Part shown: one piece after another, positions 16,746 through 26,378 of the stretch
Layout: the number at the start of each line of letters is the position of its first letter
Numbering within the stretch: the first letter of the stretch is position 1
Source: an uncultured Elusimicrobiales bacterium
GTDB lineage: Bacteria; Elusimicrobiota; Elusimicrobia; Elusimicrobiales; Elusimicrobiaceae
Reading direction: 5' to 3'
Assembly: GCA_944324645.1 (NCBI GenBank)
Contig: CALUXB010000001.1
Location: 635,340-699,339, forward strand
DNA length: 64,000 bases
Translations under genes and position numbers: made by a program
The notes under the pieces: model-generated
What the model was told of the DNA's origin: nothing
Seen by the model: the letters and a program-made list of their open reading frames with translations, nothing else
Database searches by the model: none

Positions 16746-17382
16746 GTTTGCCGCTTCTTTGGGATTGGAGTTAAAAGAGCAGCAACTGCAGCTTCTGGCG
16801 GCGTATGCGGAGCTGGTGTGGGAGAAGAAAAATTTTTTAAATTTGACCAGCGTAGCCGATAAAGAGGAAATTTTTACCCGCCATATTTGTGACGGCCTGG
16901 CCGCGGCGGCTTTTTTTAAGCGGGCGGCGGGGGAAAAAGAAGCGTTTTCCCTAGCGGATATGGGCTCCGGGGCGGGCTACATTGGCCTGGCCTGTGCGGT
17001 GGCTTTGCCGCAGGCACAGGTGAGCCTGGTGGAGAGCCTGGAGAAGAGATGTTCTTTTTTAAATTGGGCCGTATTAAAATTAGGCTTAAAAAATGTTAGT
17101 GTAGTACGTATGCGTTTGGGCCAAAAACAAACAGGCCCGTTTGATTTTGTTACAGAGCGCGCTATGGGGCAGATTAACGATATTTTGCCCTGCGTGGCGT
17201 GTGCTGTAAAAGAAGGCGGCCTGTTTGCCGCCTACCAAAGCCAGCCCGCCCAGGCGGACGGGGCATTGGCGGAGCACTTAGGTTTAGTGGAAAAAGAGCC
17301 GGTGTTTTATACCCTGCCGGGGGAAGAAAAAATGCGTTATTTGGCGGTGTTTGCCAAACAAGCGCAGGGGAAAGCGGGATAG
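16726..17382 (+). CDS. rsmG: 16S rRNA (guanine-527-N7)-methyltransferase RsmG
   Basis: A 218-residue SAM-dependent methyltransferase. The SAM motif is LADMGSGAGYIGLACAVALP, where the family usually has DIGSGAGFPGIPLAI, followed by SLVESLEKRCSFL and TERAMGQI. It methylates G527 of 16S rRNA. The GTG at 16726 is chosen because GGAGG (16714-16718) sits 7 nt ahead of it; the ATG at 16738 would be too far away. mnmE-mnmG-rsmG is a familiar gene order. Confidence 0.93.
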   Translation: MQNKMREFAASLGLELKEQQLQLLAAYAELVWEKKNFLNLTSVADKEEIFTRHICDGLAAAAFFKRAAGEKEAFSLADMGSGAGYIGLACAVALPQAQVSLVESLEKRCSFLNWAVLKLGLKNVSVVRMRLGQKQTGPFDFVTERAMGQINDILPCVACAVKEGGLFAAYQSQPAQADGALAEHLGLVEKEPVFYTLPGEEKMRYLAVFAKQAQGKAG

Positions 17383-17388
17383 GAAACG

Positions 17389-18675
17389 ATGGATGTAGTC
17401 AAACAAATAACCATATTGTTGTGGGTGCTGGGCGCTATTTTAATCGCCCCGCCTGTGCTGCGTTATTTTGATATTGACGTTAAAGAAGCTTATAAAAAAG
17501 TGCTAATGGTGGGAACCCCCGCGGAAAAAAAGCCAGAAGAGCCCGCTAAAAAGCAAAAAATAGACCCTAAAATTTTTGATGAACTTTTTGAAGAACACCA
17601 GCCCGAAACGCCCCAACAGCGTGCGGCGGTGGAACAAGAGTTTAAAGAATTGATTTCCGGTCTGGAGCAAGTAGGCTCCGTGGCGGTGCCGGAAGAAAAA
17701 CACCATATCGTAGGTGTGCCGGCCCAGGTGCGCACAGCCCCCAATCCGCAGCAAAAGGTGCGCTGGCTGCCGCCCCCGCCGGGATTTTTGACCGGGGAAA
17801 CCTTCAACTATTTGATTTACCGGGAAAAAGAAGCCGTGGGGGAAAAACTTAAAAAAGTGCTGGATACCATTCACGGCAACCTGATGCTGGATTTGACGCC
17901 GTTCACGCTGGTGTCCAAACCCAATAAAATTTTGGTAATGCTTTTTGCCCAGCGCGACAGTTATATGAATTTTACCAAACGTCCGCCGTGGTCCGGCGCC
18001 GCTTCAGACTTAAAGGCCGATACGATGTATGTGCTGGAAGGAAAAAGCTTTTACCCGCTTTCCGTGCACGAGCTGACGCATTTGTATTTTGACGGTTATT
18101 TCCTGCCTACCATCTCTCCGCTGTGGCTCTCGGAAGGTATGGCGGTGTATATGCAAATTTACGCTACCCGCCAAAAGCCCAGCTGGGTGGATAAGAGCTT
18201 AAATAATGTCTTGCAGGGGCGCTATATTCCGCTGGAAACATTAGTGGAAATGGAAGATTTGTCCTCTTTAACCACAGAGCAAGCCGAAATGTGGTACAGC
18301 CAAGCCTACAGCGTGGTGGATTACCTGCTTAATGAACGCAGCCGCGACGAATTTTACCGCTTTTGTAATGAACTGAAATCCGGCGCGCCTTTGCACCAGG
18401 CGCTTTACCGCGCTTATGGTATGCCTTTTACCAAGGTGTCTGTATTGCAAAACGTATGGCTGCACGATTTGGCTAAACACCCGCAGGGCCATTTGTTCTT
18501 AAATAAAACACCCAAAGCTCCGGTGCCGGCGGAAGTGATTTCCTCTACGCAGACGATTTCCGTGCCGGCGGCCCAGCCAAAACAGCAGCCTGCTGCCCAA
18601 GCCAAAACCCCGCAGAAAACGGTTATCCCCAAACTAAAAATGGTGGAAACAAATGGCTATAAGGGGGGATTTTAA
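17389..18675 (+). CDS. Membrane-anchored gluzincin (peptidase MA-like)
   Basis: A 428-residue protein with one N-terminal transmembrane anchor (about residues 6-24), a charged Pro/Lys/Glu linker and a metallopeptidase domain. The zinc motif is HELTH (227-231) with a downstream glutamate in WLSEGMAVY (E249), the spacing of peptidase-MA-like gluzincins. The C-terminal 60 residues are Pro/Gln/Ala/Lys-rich. It probably faces the periplasm. It sits between rsmG and rsmH, and its stop overlaps the rsmH start (TAATG), so it is co-expressed with wall synthesis genes. A role in envelope or division proteolysis is inferred from that context only. Confidence 0.82.
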   Translation: MDVVKQITILLWVLGAILIAPPVLRYFDIDVKEAYKKVLMVGTPAEKKPEEPAKKQKIDPKIFDELFEEHQPETPQQRAAVEQEFKELISGLEQVGSVAVPEEKHHIVGVPAQVRTAPNPQQKVRWLPPPPGFLTGETFNYLIYREKEAVGEKLKKVLDTIHGNLMLDLTPFTLVSKPNKILVMLFAQRDSYMNFTKRPPWSGAASDLKADTMYVLEGKSFYPLSVHELTHLYFDGYFLPTISPLWLSEGMAVYMQIYATRQKPSWVDKSLNNVLQGRYIPLETLVEMEDLSSLTTEQAEMWYSQAYSVVDYLLNERSRDEFYRFCNELKSGAPLHQALYRAYGMPFTKVSVLQNVWLHDLAKHPQGHLFLNKTPKAPVPAEVISSTQTISVPAAQPKQQPAAQAKTPQKTVIPKLKMVETNGYKGGF

Positions 18676-19556
18676 TGAGCCAACAGTGGACGCATATCCC
18701 CGTTTTGGCAGAGCAGGCGGCCCAGCTTCTTTTGACCCGTTTGGACGGGGTGTATGTGGACGGCACGTTGGGGCTGGGGGGGCACACAGCGTATTTCTTG
18801 GCGCGTTTGGGGCCGCAGGCGCGTATCTTTGGGTTTGACAAAGACCAAGAAGCTCTGGCTATGGCCCGCGCGCGCGTAAATGACCCGCGTTTGACGGCGG
18901 TACACGCTTCATACACCCAGGCGGCGCACGTGCTGCAAGCGGCCGGCATAGACGGAGCGGACGGGGCCTTATTTGATTTGGGGCTAAGTTCGTACCAGCT
19001 AGACAATCCGGCCCGCGGCTTTAGCCTGCTGCGAAACGGACCGCTGGATATGCGTTTTGATTTGTCCTCCCCGCTGACGGCGGCGCAGATAGTCAATGAA
19101 TGGGGACTAACGGATTTAGAGCGTATTTTGACCGATTTTGGCGAAGAGAGAAACGCCCACGCTATTGCGATGGCCATTATGGCAGCGCGGCGGCAGGGGC
19201 GCATAGAAACGACTTTTGATTTGAAAAAAATAGTGGAAAGCGTAGTGCGCGGGCGCGGCAAAATACACCCGGCTACGCAAACTTTTCAAGCCTTGCGTAT
19301 TGCGGTAAATGACGAGCTGGGCTGCGTGCGCACCGTGCTGGAAGTGCTGCAAAAGGTTATTAAACCGGGCGGACGGGCCGGGATTATTACCTTTCATTCT
19401 TTGGAAGACCGGTTAGTTAAAAACCGTTTTAAAGAACTTGCTGCCGGCGGCGGTTGGCGGCTGGTTACGAAACACGTAGTGGCGCCCACATACGAAGAGG
19501 TGCGTCAAAACCCGAGGGCCCGCAGCGCCAAACTGCGGGTGATAGAGCGCTTATGA
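18675..19556 (+). CDS. rsmH: 16S rRNA (cytosine-1402-N4)-methyltransferase RsmH
   Basis: A 293-residue protein of the MraW family: HIPVLAEQAAQLL at the N-terminus, SAM motif VDGTLGLGGHTAYFL, then LFDLGLSSYQLD, RGFS and the C-terminal FHSLEDRLVKNRF. It methylates C1402 of 16S rRNA and is the usual first gene of the dcw cluster. AAGGGGGG lies just before the ATG, which overlaps the previous stop. Confidence 0.96.
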   Translation: MSQQWTHIPVLAEQAAQLLLTRLDGVYVDGTLGLGGHTAYFLARLGPQARIFGFDKDQEALAMARARVNDPRLTAVHASYTQAAHVLQAAGIDGADGALFDLGLSSYQLDNPARGFSLLRNGPLDMRFDLSSPLTAAQIVNEWGLTDLERILTDFGEERNAHAIAMAIMAARRQGRIETTFDLKKIVESVVRGRGKIHPATQTFQALRIAVNDELGCVRTVLEVLQKVIKPGGRAGIITFHSLEDRLVKNRFKELAAGGGWRLVTKHVVAPTYEEVRQNPRARSAKLRVIERL

Positions 19557-19807
19557 AATTGTTTGGAATCGTGTTTGCCATTAGTGTTTTTGCGTTTGGG
19601 GTGGTAATGATGCGTATTGAAATTAACCGCTCCGGGCGCAGTATTGGAAAATTGCAAAACGAAGTGGAAATCAAGCGGGCGCGCAATCAGTATTTGGAGC
19701 TGGAAGTAATCCGCCTGCAAAGCCCGCAGACGGTGCAGCAAATGGCGCAGGAAAAACTGCATTTGCGTCCTACGCCTCCGCAGAATGTGATGGTGCTGGA
19801 AGATTAA
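19553..19807 (+). CDS. ftsL: FtsL-like division protein
   Basis: An 84-residue bitopic membrane protein: transmembrane segment at residues 3-19 (FGIVFAISVFAFGVVMM), then a coiled-coil-forming region rich in Arg/Glu/Leu and an AQEKLHLRPTPP ending typical of FtsL/DivIC proteins. Sequence identity in this family is always low; position between rsmH and ftsI supports the call. The ATG overlaps the rsmH stop by 4 nt. It would form the periplasmic FtsL-FtsB-FtsQ complex. Confidence 0.82.
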   Translation: MKLFGIVFAISVFAFGVVMMRIEINRSGRSIGKLQNEVEIKRARNQYLELEVIRLQSPQTVQQMAQEKLHLRPTPPQNVMVLED

Positions 19808-21532
19808 ATGTTTAAACAAAACAATCCTTTTGCTTATAACGCCAAAACCCGTATGAAAATTTGCGGGCTGTTGTGTCTGCTGGCGCCAGTCTGTATTGGG
19901 GCGCAGCTGTTTTATATGCAAACTTTCCGACACGATGAATTGGTTTCTAAGGCGGAGCGGGCTATTTATAACTTTTTGGATGAAGACCGTTGGCGCGGAA
20001 AAATTTACGATACAAACGGTAAATTTTTGGCCGAATCGGTGCGTACCCATTCTTGCGGTATCAGCAAACGCTATGTAAAAGACAAGAAAAAAACATTGGA
20101 TTTTTTGGCTGAAACGCTGGGTCTTTCCCGCCGGAATATAGAGCGTAAATGGAACCGCAACCGCAATTTCTTTTTCGTGGCAAAAAAAATTAAGCCGGAC
20201 GTGTATATGGAGATACAGCCCATTTTGCGCACCTCGCTGGGGCAGGGGCTGGATTTAACCCCGGAATATGAACGCGTGCACCCCTACGGAAACAGCGCCA
20301 TAGACATTTTAGGGGCGGCTAATTCTAAAAATTTGGGGCTTTCGGGTATAGAGCTGATGTTTAACAGCGAGCTTAGCCAAGAAATCAGCCGCCGCCGCGC
20401 CAAACGCGCCCGCCGCGGGGAATTGATTTACGACCGCAGTTTAAAAGAAGAACGCTCCGTAGGCAGCGTCTATTTGACGATTGATATTTTGGCGCAGTAT
20501 TACGCAGAGCAAGCCTTGGCTAAAGCGGTCAAAGATTATGAGCCGGAACGCGGAATTATCTTAGTGCAGCAGCCGCAAACGGGGCGTATTTTGGCGGCGG
20601 CTTCCTATCCGCGTAAAGACGGGCAGTCGCTGGCGTTTCAATTTACTTATGAGCCGGGCTCCACCTTTAAAACCATTGCCATAGCCTCTGCCTTGGACGC
20701 GGGAGTGGTGTCTATCAATGACCCTATAGATATGAGCGGGCGCAAGTGGGAAATTGCCCGCGGGGTGGTGGTGCGCGACAATCAGCACGACAAAGATGAG
20801 CTGACCATTCCGGAGATTATGGCGGTGTCTTCTAATATCGGCGCCGGTAAAATTGCGCTGGAATTAGGGGCTAAAAACCTGTTCTATTACATCACGGCTT
20901 TTGGCTTTGGCACCAAGACGGATATTAATTTTAATGGCGAGTCTAAAGGGTCTGTGCCGTCTTACACTCGCTGGACGGTGGTGGATACCGCCACCAAAGG
21001 CTATGGGTATGGTATTGCATTAACGCCTATCCAGTTAATCGGGGCTTATTCAGCCATTGCCAACGGCGGCTATCTGATGCAGCCGCATTTGGTGGACCGT
21101 ATTGAATATGCTGACGGACGCGTGCAGAAAAAAGCCGAAGTGCAGCGCATTCGCCGCGTGATTAAGCCGGAAACGGCACAAACAATGAAAAAGGTGTTAG
21201 AGCACGTGGTGAAAGAAGGCTCCGGCAAGAAAGCCCAAATTAAGGGTTACAGCGTGGCAGGAAAAACCGGCACGGCGGAAAAAGTAAGTAAAGAGGGCGG
21301 CTATGCCAAACGCCACCACGTAGTGTCTTTTTGTGGATTTACGCCCATAGAGGACCCGCGCTTTACTATTTTAGTTATCTTGGATAATCCGGCTAAATAT
21401 ACTTTTGGCGGTACGGCGGCGGCCCCGGTGTTTAAAGAAGTGGCGGAGGGGCTGCTGGCTATGGAGGCGGTGGCGCCGGACCGGCCGGAAGAATTGCAGC
21501 CGGATACAAAAAAGAAAAAGATTTCACAGTAA
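19808..21532 (+). CDS. ftsI: Division-specific peptidoglycan transpeptidase (PBP3/FtsI type)
   Basis: A 574-residue class B penicillin-binding protein. One N-terminal transmembrane helix (about 17-37), a pedestal domain, then the transpeptidase domain with STFK (active Ser285), SSN (341-343) and KTG (486-488). There are no PASTA domains. It crosslinks septal peptidoglycan with FtsW. The start codon directly follows the ftsL stop. A Lys-rich tail ends the protein. Confidence 0.94.
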   Translation: MFKQNNPFAYNAKTRMKICGLLCLLAPVCIGAQLFYMQTFRHDELVSKAERAIYNFLDEDRWRGKIYDTNGKFLAESVRTHSCGISKRYVKDKKKTLDFLAETLGLSRRNIERKWNRNRNFFFVAKKIKPDVYMEIQPILRTSLGQGLDLTPEYERVHPYGNSAIDILGAANSKNLGLSGIELMFNSELSQEISRRRAKRARRGELIYDRSLKEERSVGSVYLTIDILAQYYAEQALAKAVKDYEPERGIILVQQPQTGRILAAASYPRKDGQSLAFQFTYEPGSTFKTIAIASALDAGVVSINDPIDMSGRKWEIARGVVVRDNQHDKDELTIPEIMAVSSNIGAGKIALELGAKNLFYYITAFGFGTKTDINFNGESKGSVPSYTRWTVVDTATKGYGYGIALTPIQLIGAYSAIANGGYLMQPHLVDRIEYADGRVQKKAEVQRIRRVIKPETAQTMKKVLEHVVKEGSGKKAQIKGYSVAGKTGTAEKVSKEGGYAKRHHVVSFCGFTPIEDPRFTILVILDNPAKYTFGGTAAAPVFKEVAEGLLAMEAVAPDRPEELQPDTKKKKISQ

Positions 21533-21548
21533 TTTTTAAGGAGAACGT

Positions 21549-22895
21549 ATGAAATTAAACTTGACCTTATCTAAACTGGCTTCTATTACGGGAGGGGTTT
21601 TGCACGCCAAAGACCCGCAAACTAAAATTCAATCTTTTGTTACCGACAGCCGGGTGCTTTCTGCTGGGGATGCTTTTTGGGCGCTTAAAGGTCGCCAGCA
21701 CGACGCACACAGCTTTCTGGATCAAGTAGTACAAAAAGGAGCCTCTTTAGTTATTGGGGAAAAGGGCCGCCTGGCGGCGGCTGCCGCCGCCGGGGTGGAT
21801 ACATTGGAAGTAGAACACTCTTTGCAAGCGTTGCAGGCATTGGCTAAATATCACCGTTTAAACAGCACGCTTAAAATAGCCGCCATTACCGGATCTAACG
21901 GCAAAAGCACCACCAAACAAATGCTTAAATCCATCTGCCAGCAAGCGGGGGAAACGGTGGCCAATATGGGCAATTTTAATAATCAGTTTGGGGTTCCGTT
22001 CTCTTTGTTGGAGATACAGCCCAAACATAAATTTGGTGTTTTTGAACTGGGCGCCTCTCACCCGGGCGACATTGCCGAAACGGCTTGCCTGACCGTGCCG
22101 GATGTGGCGGTAATTACCAATGTGTCTGCCGCGCATTTGGAGTTTTTTAAAGATTTGGAAACGGTATATAAAACCAAAACAGAAATCGTGCCCTGTATTG
22201 CCGCAGGCGGCACATTAGTTTATAATGCAGATGATGAAATGCTGCGCCGCTTGGGCGCCTATAAAGGAAAAGCGATTAGTTTTGGCTTTTCGCCCAATGC
22301 GGATTTGCGTGTTTTGGAAACGGAAAATTTCTCTTTTACTTATAAAAATGAAGCGTATGTAATAGACGTGCATTTGTTGCGCCACGACAAACTAAACGCC
22401 GCCGCCGCCTGTGCAGCAGCCATTGCGTTGGGGTTGTTTATGGATGATATCAAGAAAGGGCTTCTTTCCTATACTCCTATGCCTATGCGTATGGAGCGTA
22501 TGCAGCGGGGGGAAACGGAATTTATTTTGGATTGCTACAACGCCAACCCCGCCAGTATGCAAAACGCCCTGGAGATTTTGGGGCGGGAAGCCGGCTCCCC
22601 GCGTATTGCCGTGTTGGGCGATATGAAAGAGCTGGGCGAAACTTCCAAAAATTACCACCGCCTGGTGGCGCGCTGGCTGCTGGACAATAAAGTGGATTAT
22701 GCTTTCTTAGCCGGGGCGGAAATGAAATACGCCGCAGACGCACTTAAAGAAGACGCTTCTGTTACCGTTGTGTATGGATTGAGCCCAGCCAACTGGGTGG
22801 GAGAGTTAAAAACCCTCTTGGCTAAGCGCGGCGGGGTTTGCTTGTTGAAAGCTTCCCGCGGTATGCAGTTTGAAAATCTGCTCAAGGAGATATAA
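21549..22895 (+). CDS. murF: UDP-MurNAc-tripeptide:D-Ala-D-Ala ligase MurF
   Basis: A 448-residue Mur ligase. The N-terminal UDP-binding domain has FVTDSRVLSAGDAFWAL; the ATP site is ITGSNGKSTTKQML; then NFNNQFGVPFSLL, typical of MurF rather than MurE; and the C-terminal domain has DCYNANPASMQNAL and AVLGDMKELG. It adds D-Ala-D-Ala to the muropeptide. A perfect TAAGGAG precedes the ATG. murE, which normally stands before it, is absent here. Confidence 0.95.
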   Translation: MKLNLTLSKLASITGGVLHAKDPQTKIQSFVTDSRVLSAGDAFWALKGRQHDAHSFLDQVVQKGASLVIGEKGRLAAAAAAGVDTLEVEHSLQALQALAKYHRLNSTLKIAAITGSNGKSTTKQMLKSICQQAGETVANMGNFNNQFGVPFSLLEIQPKHKFGVFELGASHPGDIAETACLTVPDVAVITNVSAAHLEFFKDLETVYKTKTEIVPCIAAGGTLVYNADDEMLRRLGAYKGKAISFGFSPNADLRVLETENFSFTYKNEAYVIDVHLLRHDKLNAAAACAAAIALGLFMDDIKKGLLSYTPMPMRMERMQRGETEFILDCYNANPASMQNALEILGREAGSPRIAVLGDMKELGETSKNYHRLVARWLLDNKVDYAFLAGAEMKYAADALKEDASVTVVYGLSPANWVGELKTLLAKRGGVCLLKASRGMQFENLLKEI

Positions 22896-22896
22896 G

Positions 22897-23982
22897 ATGC
22901 TTTATTACCTCTCTCTGTTTAAAGACGATTTAAGTTTTTTGAATATCTTTAATTACATTACTTTCCGCACCGGCGGCGCGATTGTAACGGCGTTTTTATT
23001 GTCCCTTTTGCTGGGCCCGGCTTTGGTGCGCAAGCTGCGCTCTTTTAAAATCCAGCAAATAGAGCGCGAATATGGCCCGGCGTCCCATTTATCTAAAAGC
23101 GGCACGCCTACTATGGGGGGGCTGCTGATTTTGGTAACGCTTCTGTTGAGCGTATTGCTTTGGGCGCGTCTGGACAGCGCTTATATTGGGCTGATGCTTT
23201 TTACTACGGTGTGTTTGGCTTTTGCAGGGATTATGGACGATTATACCAAGCTGGTCAAACATAACCCCGAAGGGATGCCTTCTTCTTTAAAGTTGGCTAT
23301 CCAAATTTTTACCGCCGTGGTGGTGGTGGGGTATTTGGCCTTAAACCCGCCCAACGGACAATATGCCACGTCGCTCATTATTCCGTATGTAAGCAAAACG
23401 TTTGTGGATTTGTCTGTGTTTTACTTTGCTTTTTCTATGTTGGTTATTGTGGGTGCGTCTAATGCCACCAATTTGACTGACGGCTTGGATGGATTAGCCA
23501 GCGGATGTATGGTCTTTGCCGCTATTACCTATGCGGTTTTTGCCTATTTGGCAGGCAATATTAATTTTGCCGATTACCTCAAAATTATTTATGTGCCTGG
23601 CGCTGGGGAAGTTTCTGTGTTTTTAGGGGCGCTGGTGGGGGCGTGCTTGGGTTTCTTGTGGTTTAATTCCTATCCCGCCAGTGTATTTATGGGGGATACC
23701 AGCTCTTTGTTTTTGGGCGGAGTATTGGGCACGGCGGCTCTCATTGTAAAACAGGAATTGCTTCTGCCTATTGCCGGCGGTATTTTTGTGCTGGAAACGG
23801 TTTCTGTAATGCTGCAAATGGGATATTTTAAGTTGACCCACGGCAAACGCCTCTTTAAAATGGCGCCTATTCACCACCATTTTGAACTGTGCGGGGTGCC
23901 GGAACCCAAGGTGATTGTGCGTTTTTGGATTATGGGGGCAATGCTGATGTTATTGGCGTTGGCTTCTTTAAAAATTCGTTAA
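22897..23982 (+). CDS. mraY: Phospho-MurNAc-pentapeptide transferase MraY
   Basis: A 361-residue polytopic membrane enzyme with about ten transmembrane helices. Signatures: SKSGTPTMGGLLIL, NATNLTDGLDGLASG (catalytic Asp pair region), FMGDTSSLFLGGVLG and APIHHHFE. It makes lipid I from UDP-MurNAc-pentapeptide and undecaprenyl phosphate. The ATG at 22897 is preferred since AAGGAGATATAAG precedes it and the N-terminus then matches the family. Confidence 0.96.
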   Translation: MLYYLSLFKDDLSFLNIFNYITFRTGGAIVTAFLLSLLLGPALVRKLRSFKIQQIEREYGPASHLSKSGTPTMGGLLILVTLLLSVLLWARLDSAYIGLMLFTTVCLAFAGIMDDYTKLVKHNPEGMPSSLKLAIQIFTAVVVVGYLALNPPNGQYATSLIIPYVSKTFVDLSVFYFAFSMLVIVGASNATNLTDGLDGLASGCMVFAAITYAVFAYLAGNINFADYLKIIYVPGAGEVSVFLGALVGACLGFLWFNSYPASVFMGDTSSLFLGGVLGTAALIVKQELLLPIAGGIFVLETVSVMLQMGYFKLTHGKRLFKMAPIHHHFELCGVPEPKVIVRFWIMGAMLMLLALASLKIR

Positions 23983-24011
23983 AAGAACTAGCAAAAATAC
24001 GCAAACATATT

Positions 24012-25238
24012 ATGATTAGATTGTTCTCCAAAAGCAGAAATAAAAATACCTTTGCCAGGCGTAAGCCGGTTTTGTTTAAAGAGCCGGCGCGCCGCGGTTT
24101 GCCTGGTAAAGAAAAAGAATGGCAGCCGCTTAAAATTGACCGGCGGCTGGCATTTGTTGTGTTTGCTTTTATTTGTTTTGGCTTAATATTCACCTATTCT
24201 TCTTCGGCGTTTGATTCTACGGCCTATTTTAAACGCCAACTGATTTTTGATTTCTTAGGTGTTTTGGCGGCACTGTTCCTTTCGCAGTTTTATTTGCCGT
24301 TGCAGCGTCTGTTTAAACCGATGTGGCTGATGTATGGCACGTGGGCGTTGCTGCTGATTGTGCTTTTTACAGAACCCATAGCCAATGTGCACCGCTGGAT
24401 AAACTTGGGCTTTTTTAATTTGCAGCCCTCAGAAGTGGCTAAAGTGACTTTGGTGATTTATGTGGCCGATTATTTAAGTAATGTACAGGGAAAATTGGCC
24501 AAAAACTGGAAGCTGCTCATTAAACCTTTGCTGGTCAGCGGGGTTACTTTTGCTCTGATGATGAAAGCGCCGGATTTGGGTACGCCAATGTTGATGGGGG
24601 CGGTGGTGGTGCTGATGCTTTATGTAGCCGGTGCCAGCCTAAAGCATTTGGCGGTTTTGTTTGCCTTGTCTATTCCTGTCATTTTGTATCAGCTGATTTT
24701 TTATACGTACCGCTTGGAGCGTTTGCTTTCTTTCTTAAACCCCGAAGCACAGGCCGGGGGGGCCGGCTATCAGCTGACGCAATCTTTTTTGGCGGTAGGT
24801 TCCGGCGGCTGGTTTGGCAAAGGGTTGGGAAACAGTGAACTAAAATTGGAATATCTGCCAGCGGCCCATACAGACTTCATTTTTTCTATAATGTGTGAAG
24901 AAGTGGGGTTGGTAGGGGTGCTTATTGTTATTTTCTTTTTCTGTTGGCTGTTGGTGCGCGGAATCAGTTTAGCGCGGGTGGCCAAAAACAGTTTTAATAG
25001 TTTGGTCATTTTTGGCCTGACGATGACTATATCTATTCAAGCTTTTTTTAATATGGCTATGGCTATCGGCCTGCTGCCTACCAAAGGCATTCCGCTTCCG
25101 TTTTTCTCTTATGGTGGGTCTTCGGTTATTATGACGTTGGTAATGGTGGGGATTATTTTAAATTTAGCCGCTAGCGAAGCGGCCCCCAAAGCCCGCCGAC
25201 AGGATGATTTTACCGATTATAAGAACAGGAATAGGTAA
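24012..25238 (+). CDS. ftsW: Septal peptidoglycan glycosyltransferase FtsW (SEDS)
   Basis: A protein of about 408 residues: a basic 50-residue cytoplasmic tail, then about ten transmembrane helices. SEDS hallmarks: WINLGFFNLQPSEVAK, a large extracellular loop, HTDFIFSIMCEEVGLVG and the final PFFSYGGSSVIMTLVMVGIILN. It polymerises lipid II at the septum with FtsI. I chose the ATG at 24012, 29 nt after mraY, because upstream in-frame codons lie inside mraY. murD, usually before ftsW, is missing. Confidence 0.93.
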   Translation: MIRLFSKSRNKNTFARRKPVLFKEPARRGLPGKEKEWQPLKIDRRLAFVVFAFICFGLIFTYSSSAFDSTAYFKRQLIFDFLGVLAALFLSQFYLPLQRLFKPMWLMYGTWALLLIVLFTEPIANVHRWINLGFFNLQPSEVAKVTLVIYVADYLSNVQGKLAKNWKLLIKPLLVSGVTFALMMKAPDLGTPMLMGAVVVLMLYVAGASLKHLAVLFALSIPVILYQLIFYTYRLERLLSFLNPEAQAGGAGYQLTQSFLAVGSGGWFGKGLGNSELKLEYLPAAHTDFIFSIMCEEVGLVGVLIVIFFFCWLLVRGISLARVAKNSFNSLVIFGLTMTISIQAFFNMAMAIGLLPTKGIPLPFFSYGGSSVIMTLVMVGIILNLAASEAAPKARRQDDFTDYKNRNR

Positions 25239-25240
25239 AT

Positions 25241-26335
25241 ATGAACAAACGCTTTCTGATAGCCGCCGGCGGAACGGGCGGGCATTTTTATCCTGGTTTT
25301 TCTTTAGGGCGTCTGCTTAATAAGCAGGGGTGCAGCGTACTTTTTATCGTACGGCAGGGGGACCCTTCTTGCTCTTTGTTAGAAGAAAGCAAACTAAAAT
25401 ACCGGGAAATTGATTTCTGTTCGCTGCCTCGGTCTTTTAATCCGCTGCGTTATATAGTGTTTGGCTGGAAGTTTATCAAAGCTTTAGGTCAAACGCGCCG
25501 CATACTGGCGGAGTTTAAACCGGATGTGGCTGTGGGAACGGGGGGATATATTTCCTTTCCGCTGGTTTTTATGGCCCACCTGCAAGGGGTTAAGACGGCG
25601 GTGCACGATTCTAACACCAAAGTAGGGTTGGCTAATAAAATTTGTTCGCGCTGGACGCAGCTTTTTTTGCTGGGGTTGCCGGTAAATGAGCCAATCAAAA
25701 ACGCTGTACTGGTGGGCACCCCGATCCGCCGGGAATTTGCAGAGCCGGTCCACCGTGCCGAAACGCTGAGAGGGTTGGGGCTGAACCCAACTTATCAAAC
25801 GGTCCTTCTCTTTGGCGGCAGCCAAGGGGCCAAGGCGCTAAACCAGGCGCTGATAGAAGCCGTCAAACGGCTGGTGTCGGAAAACGAAGAATGGCAGTTT
25901 ATTCATATCAGCGGGGAACGTTGGTACCAAAGTATTTGTGACCGTTATGGTAAAACCCTGCGCGTGAAAGTATTGCCTTATTCCAATGAAATTTATGATT
26001 TAATCCATACGGCAGATCTGGTAGTCTGCCGCAGCGGGGCTGGCACGATAGCAGAGCTGGTCTATTGCAAAAAGCCGGCAGTATTAGTTCCGCTTCCTAC
26101 GGCGGCGGCCAATCACCAGTATTACAATGCCAAAGTGCTGCAAAGCGTGGGTTGTGCGGCTTTGGTGCAGCAGGGGCCTAATTTGCAAACGGAGCTTTAT
26201 ACGTTGATGGACCGTATTTTTAATGCGGCCAACAACTCTGTCTTGCAGATGATGCACGAAAATTATGCCAAGCTGGGCCTGCCAGACCCTATAACGGCTA
26301 CAGAAAATATAGCCAAATTGCTTAAAAATCTCTAA
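25241..26335 (+). CDS. murG: UDP-GlcNAc:lipid I N-acetylglucosaminyltransferase MurG
   Basis: A 364-residue GT-B glycosyltransferase: N-terminal AAGGTGGHFYPG, GTGGYISFP, HDSNTKVGLANK (families usually have HEQN), LLFGGSQGAKALNQ and CRSGAGTIAELVYCKKPAVLVPLPTAAANHQYYNA. It converts lipid I to lipid II on the inner leaflet. It starts 2 nt after ftsW and ends the operon at a clear terminator. murC, ddl and ftsQAZ do not follow. Confidence 0.95.
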   Translation: MNKRFLIAAGGTGGHFYPGFSLGRLLNKQGCSVLFIVRQGDPSCSLLEESKLKYREIDFCSLPRSFNPLRYIVFGWKFIKALGQTRRILAEFKPDVAVGTGGYISFPLVFMAHLQGVKTAVHDSNTKVGLANKICSRWTQLFLLGLPVNEPIKNAVLVGTPIRREFAEPVHRAETLRGLGLNPTYQTVLLFGGSQGAKALNQALIEAVKRLVSENEEWQFIHISGERWYQSICDRYGKTLRVKVLPYSNEIYDLIHTADLVVCRSGAGTIAELVYCKKPAVLVPLPTAAANHQYYNAKVLQSVGCAALVQQGPNLQTELYTLMDRIFNAANNSVLQMMHENYAKLGLPDPITATENIAKLLKNL

Positions 26336-26378
26336 TATAGCTGCCATTTAAAAATATCTAATACCTCTATCGTCTTTT

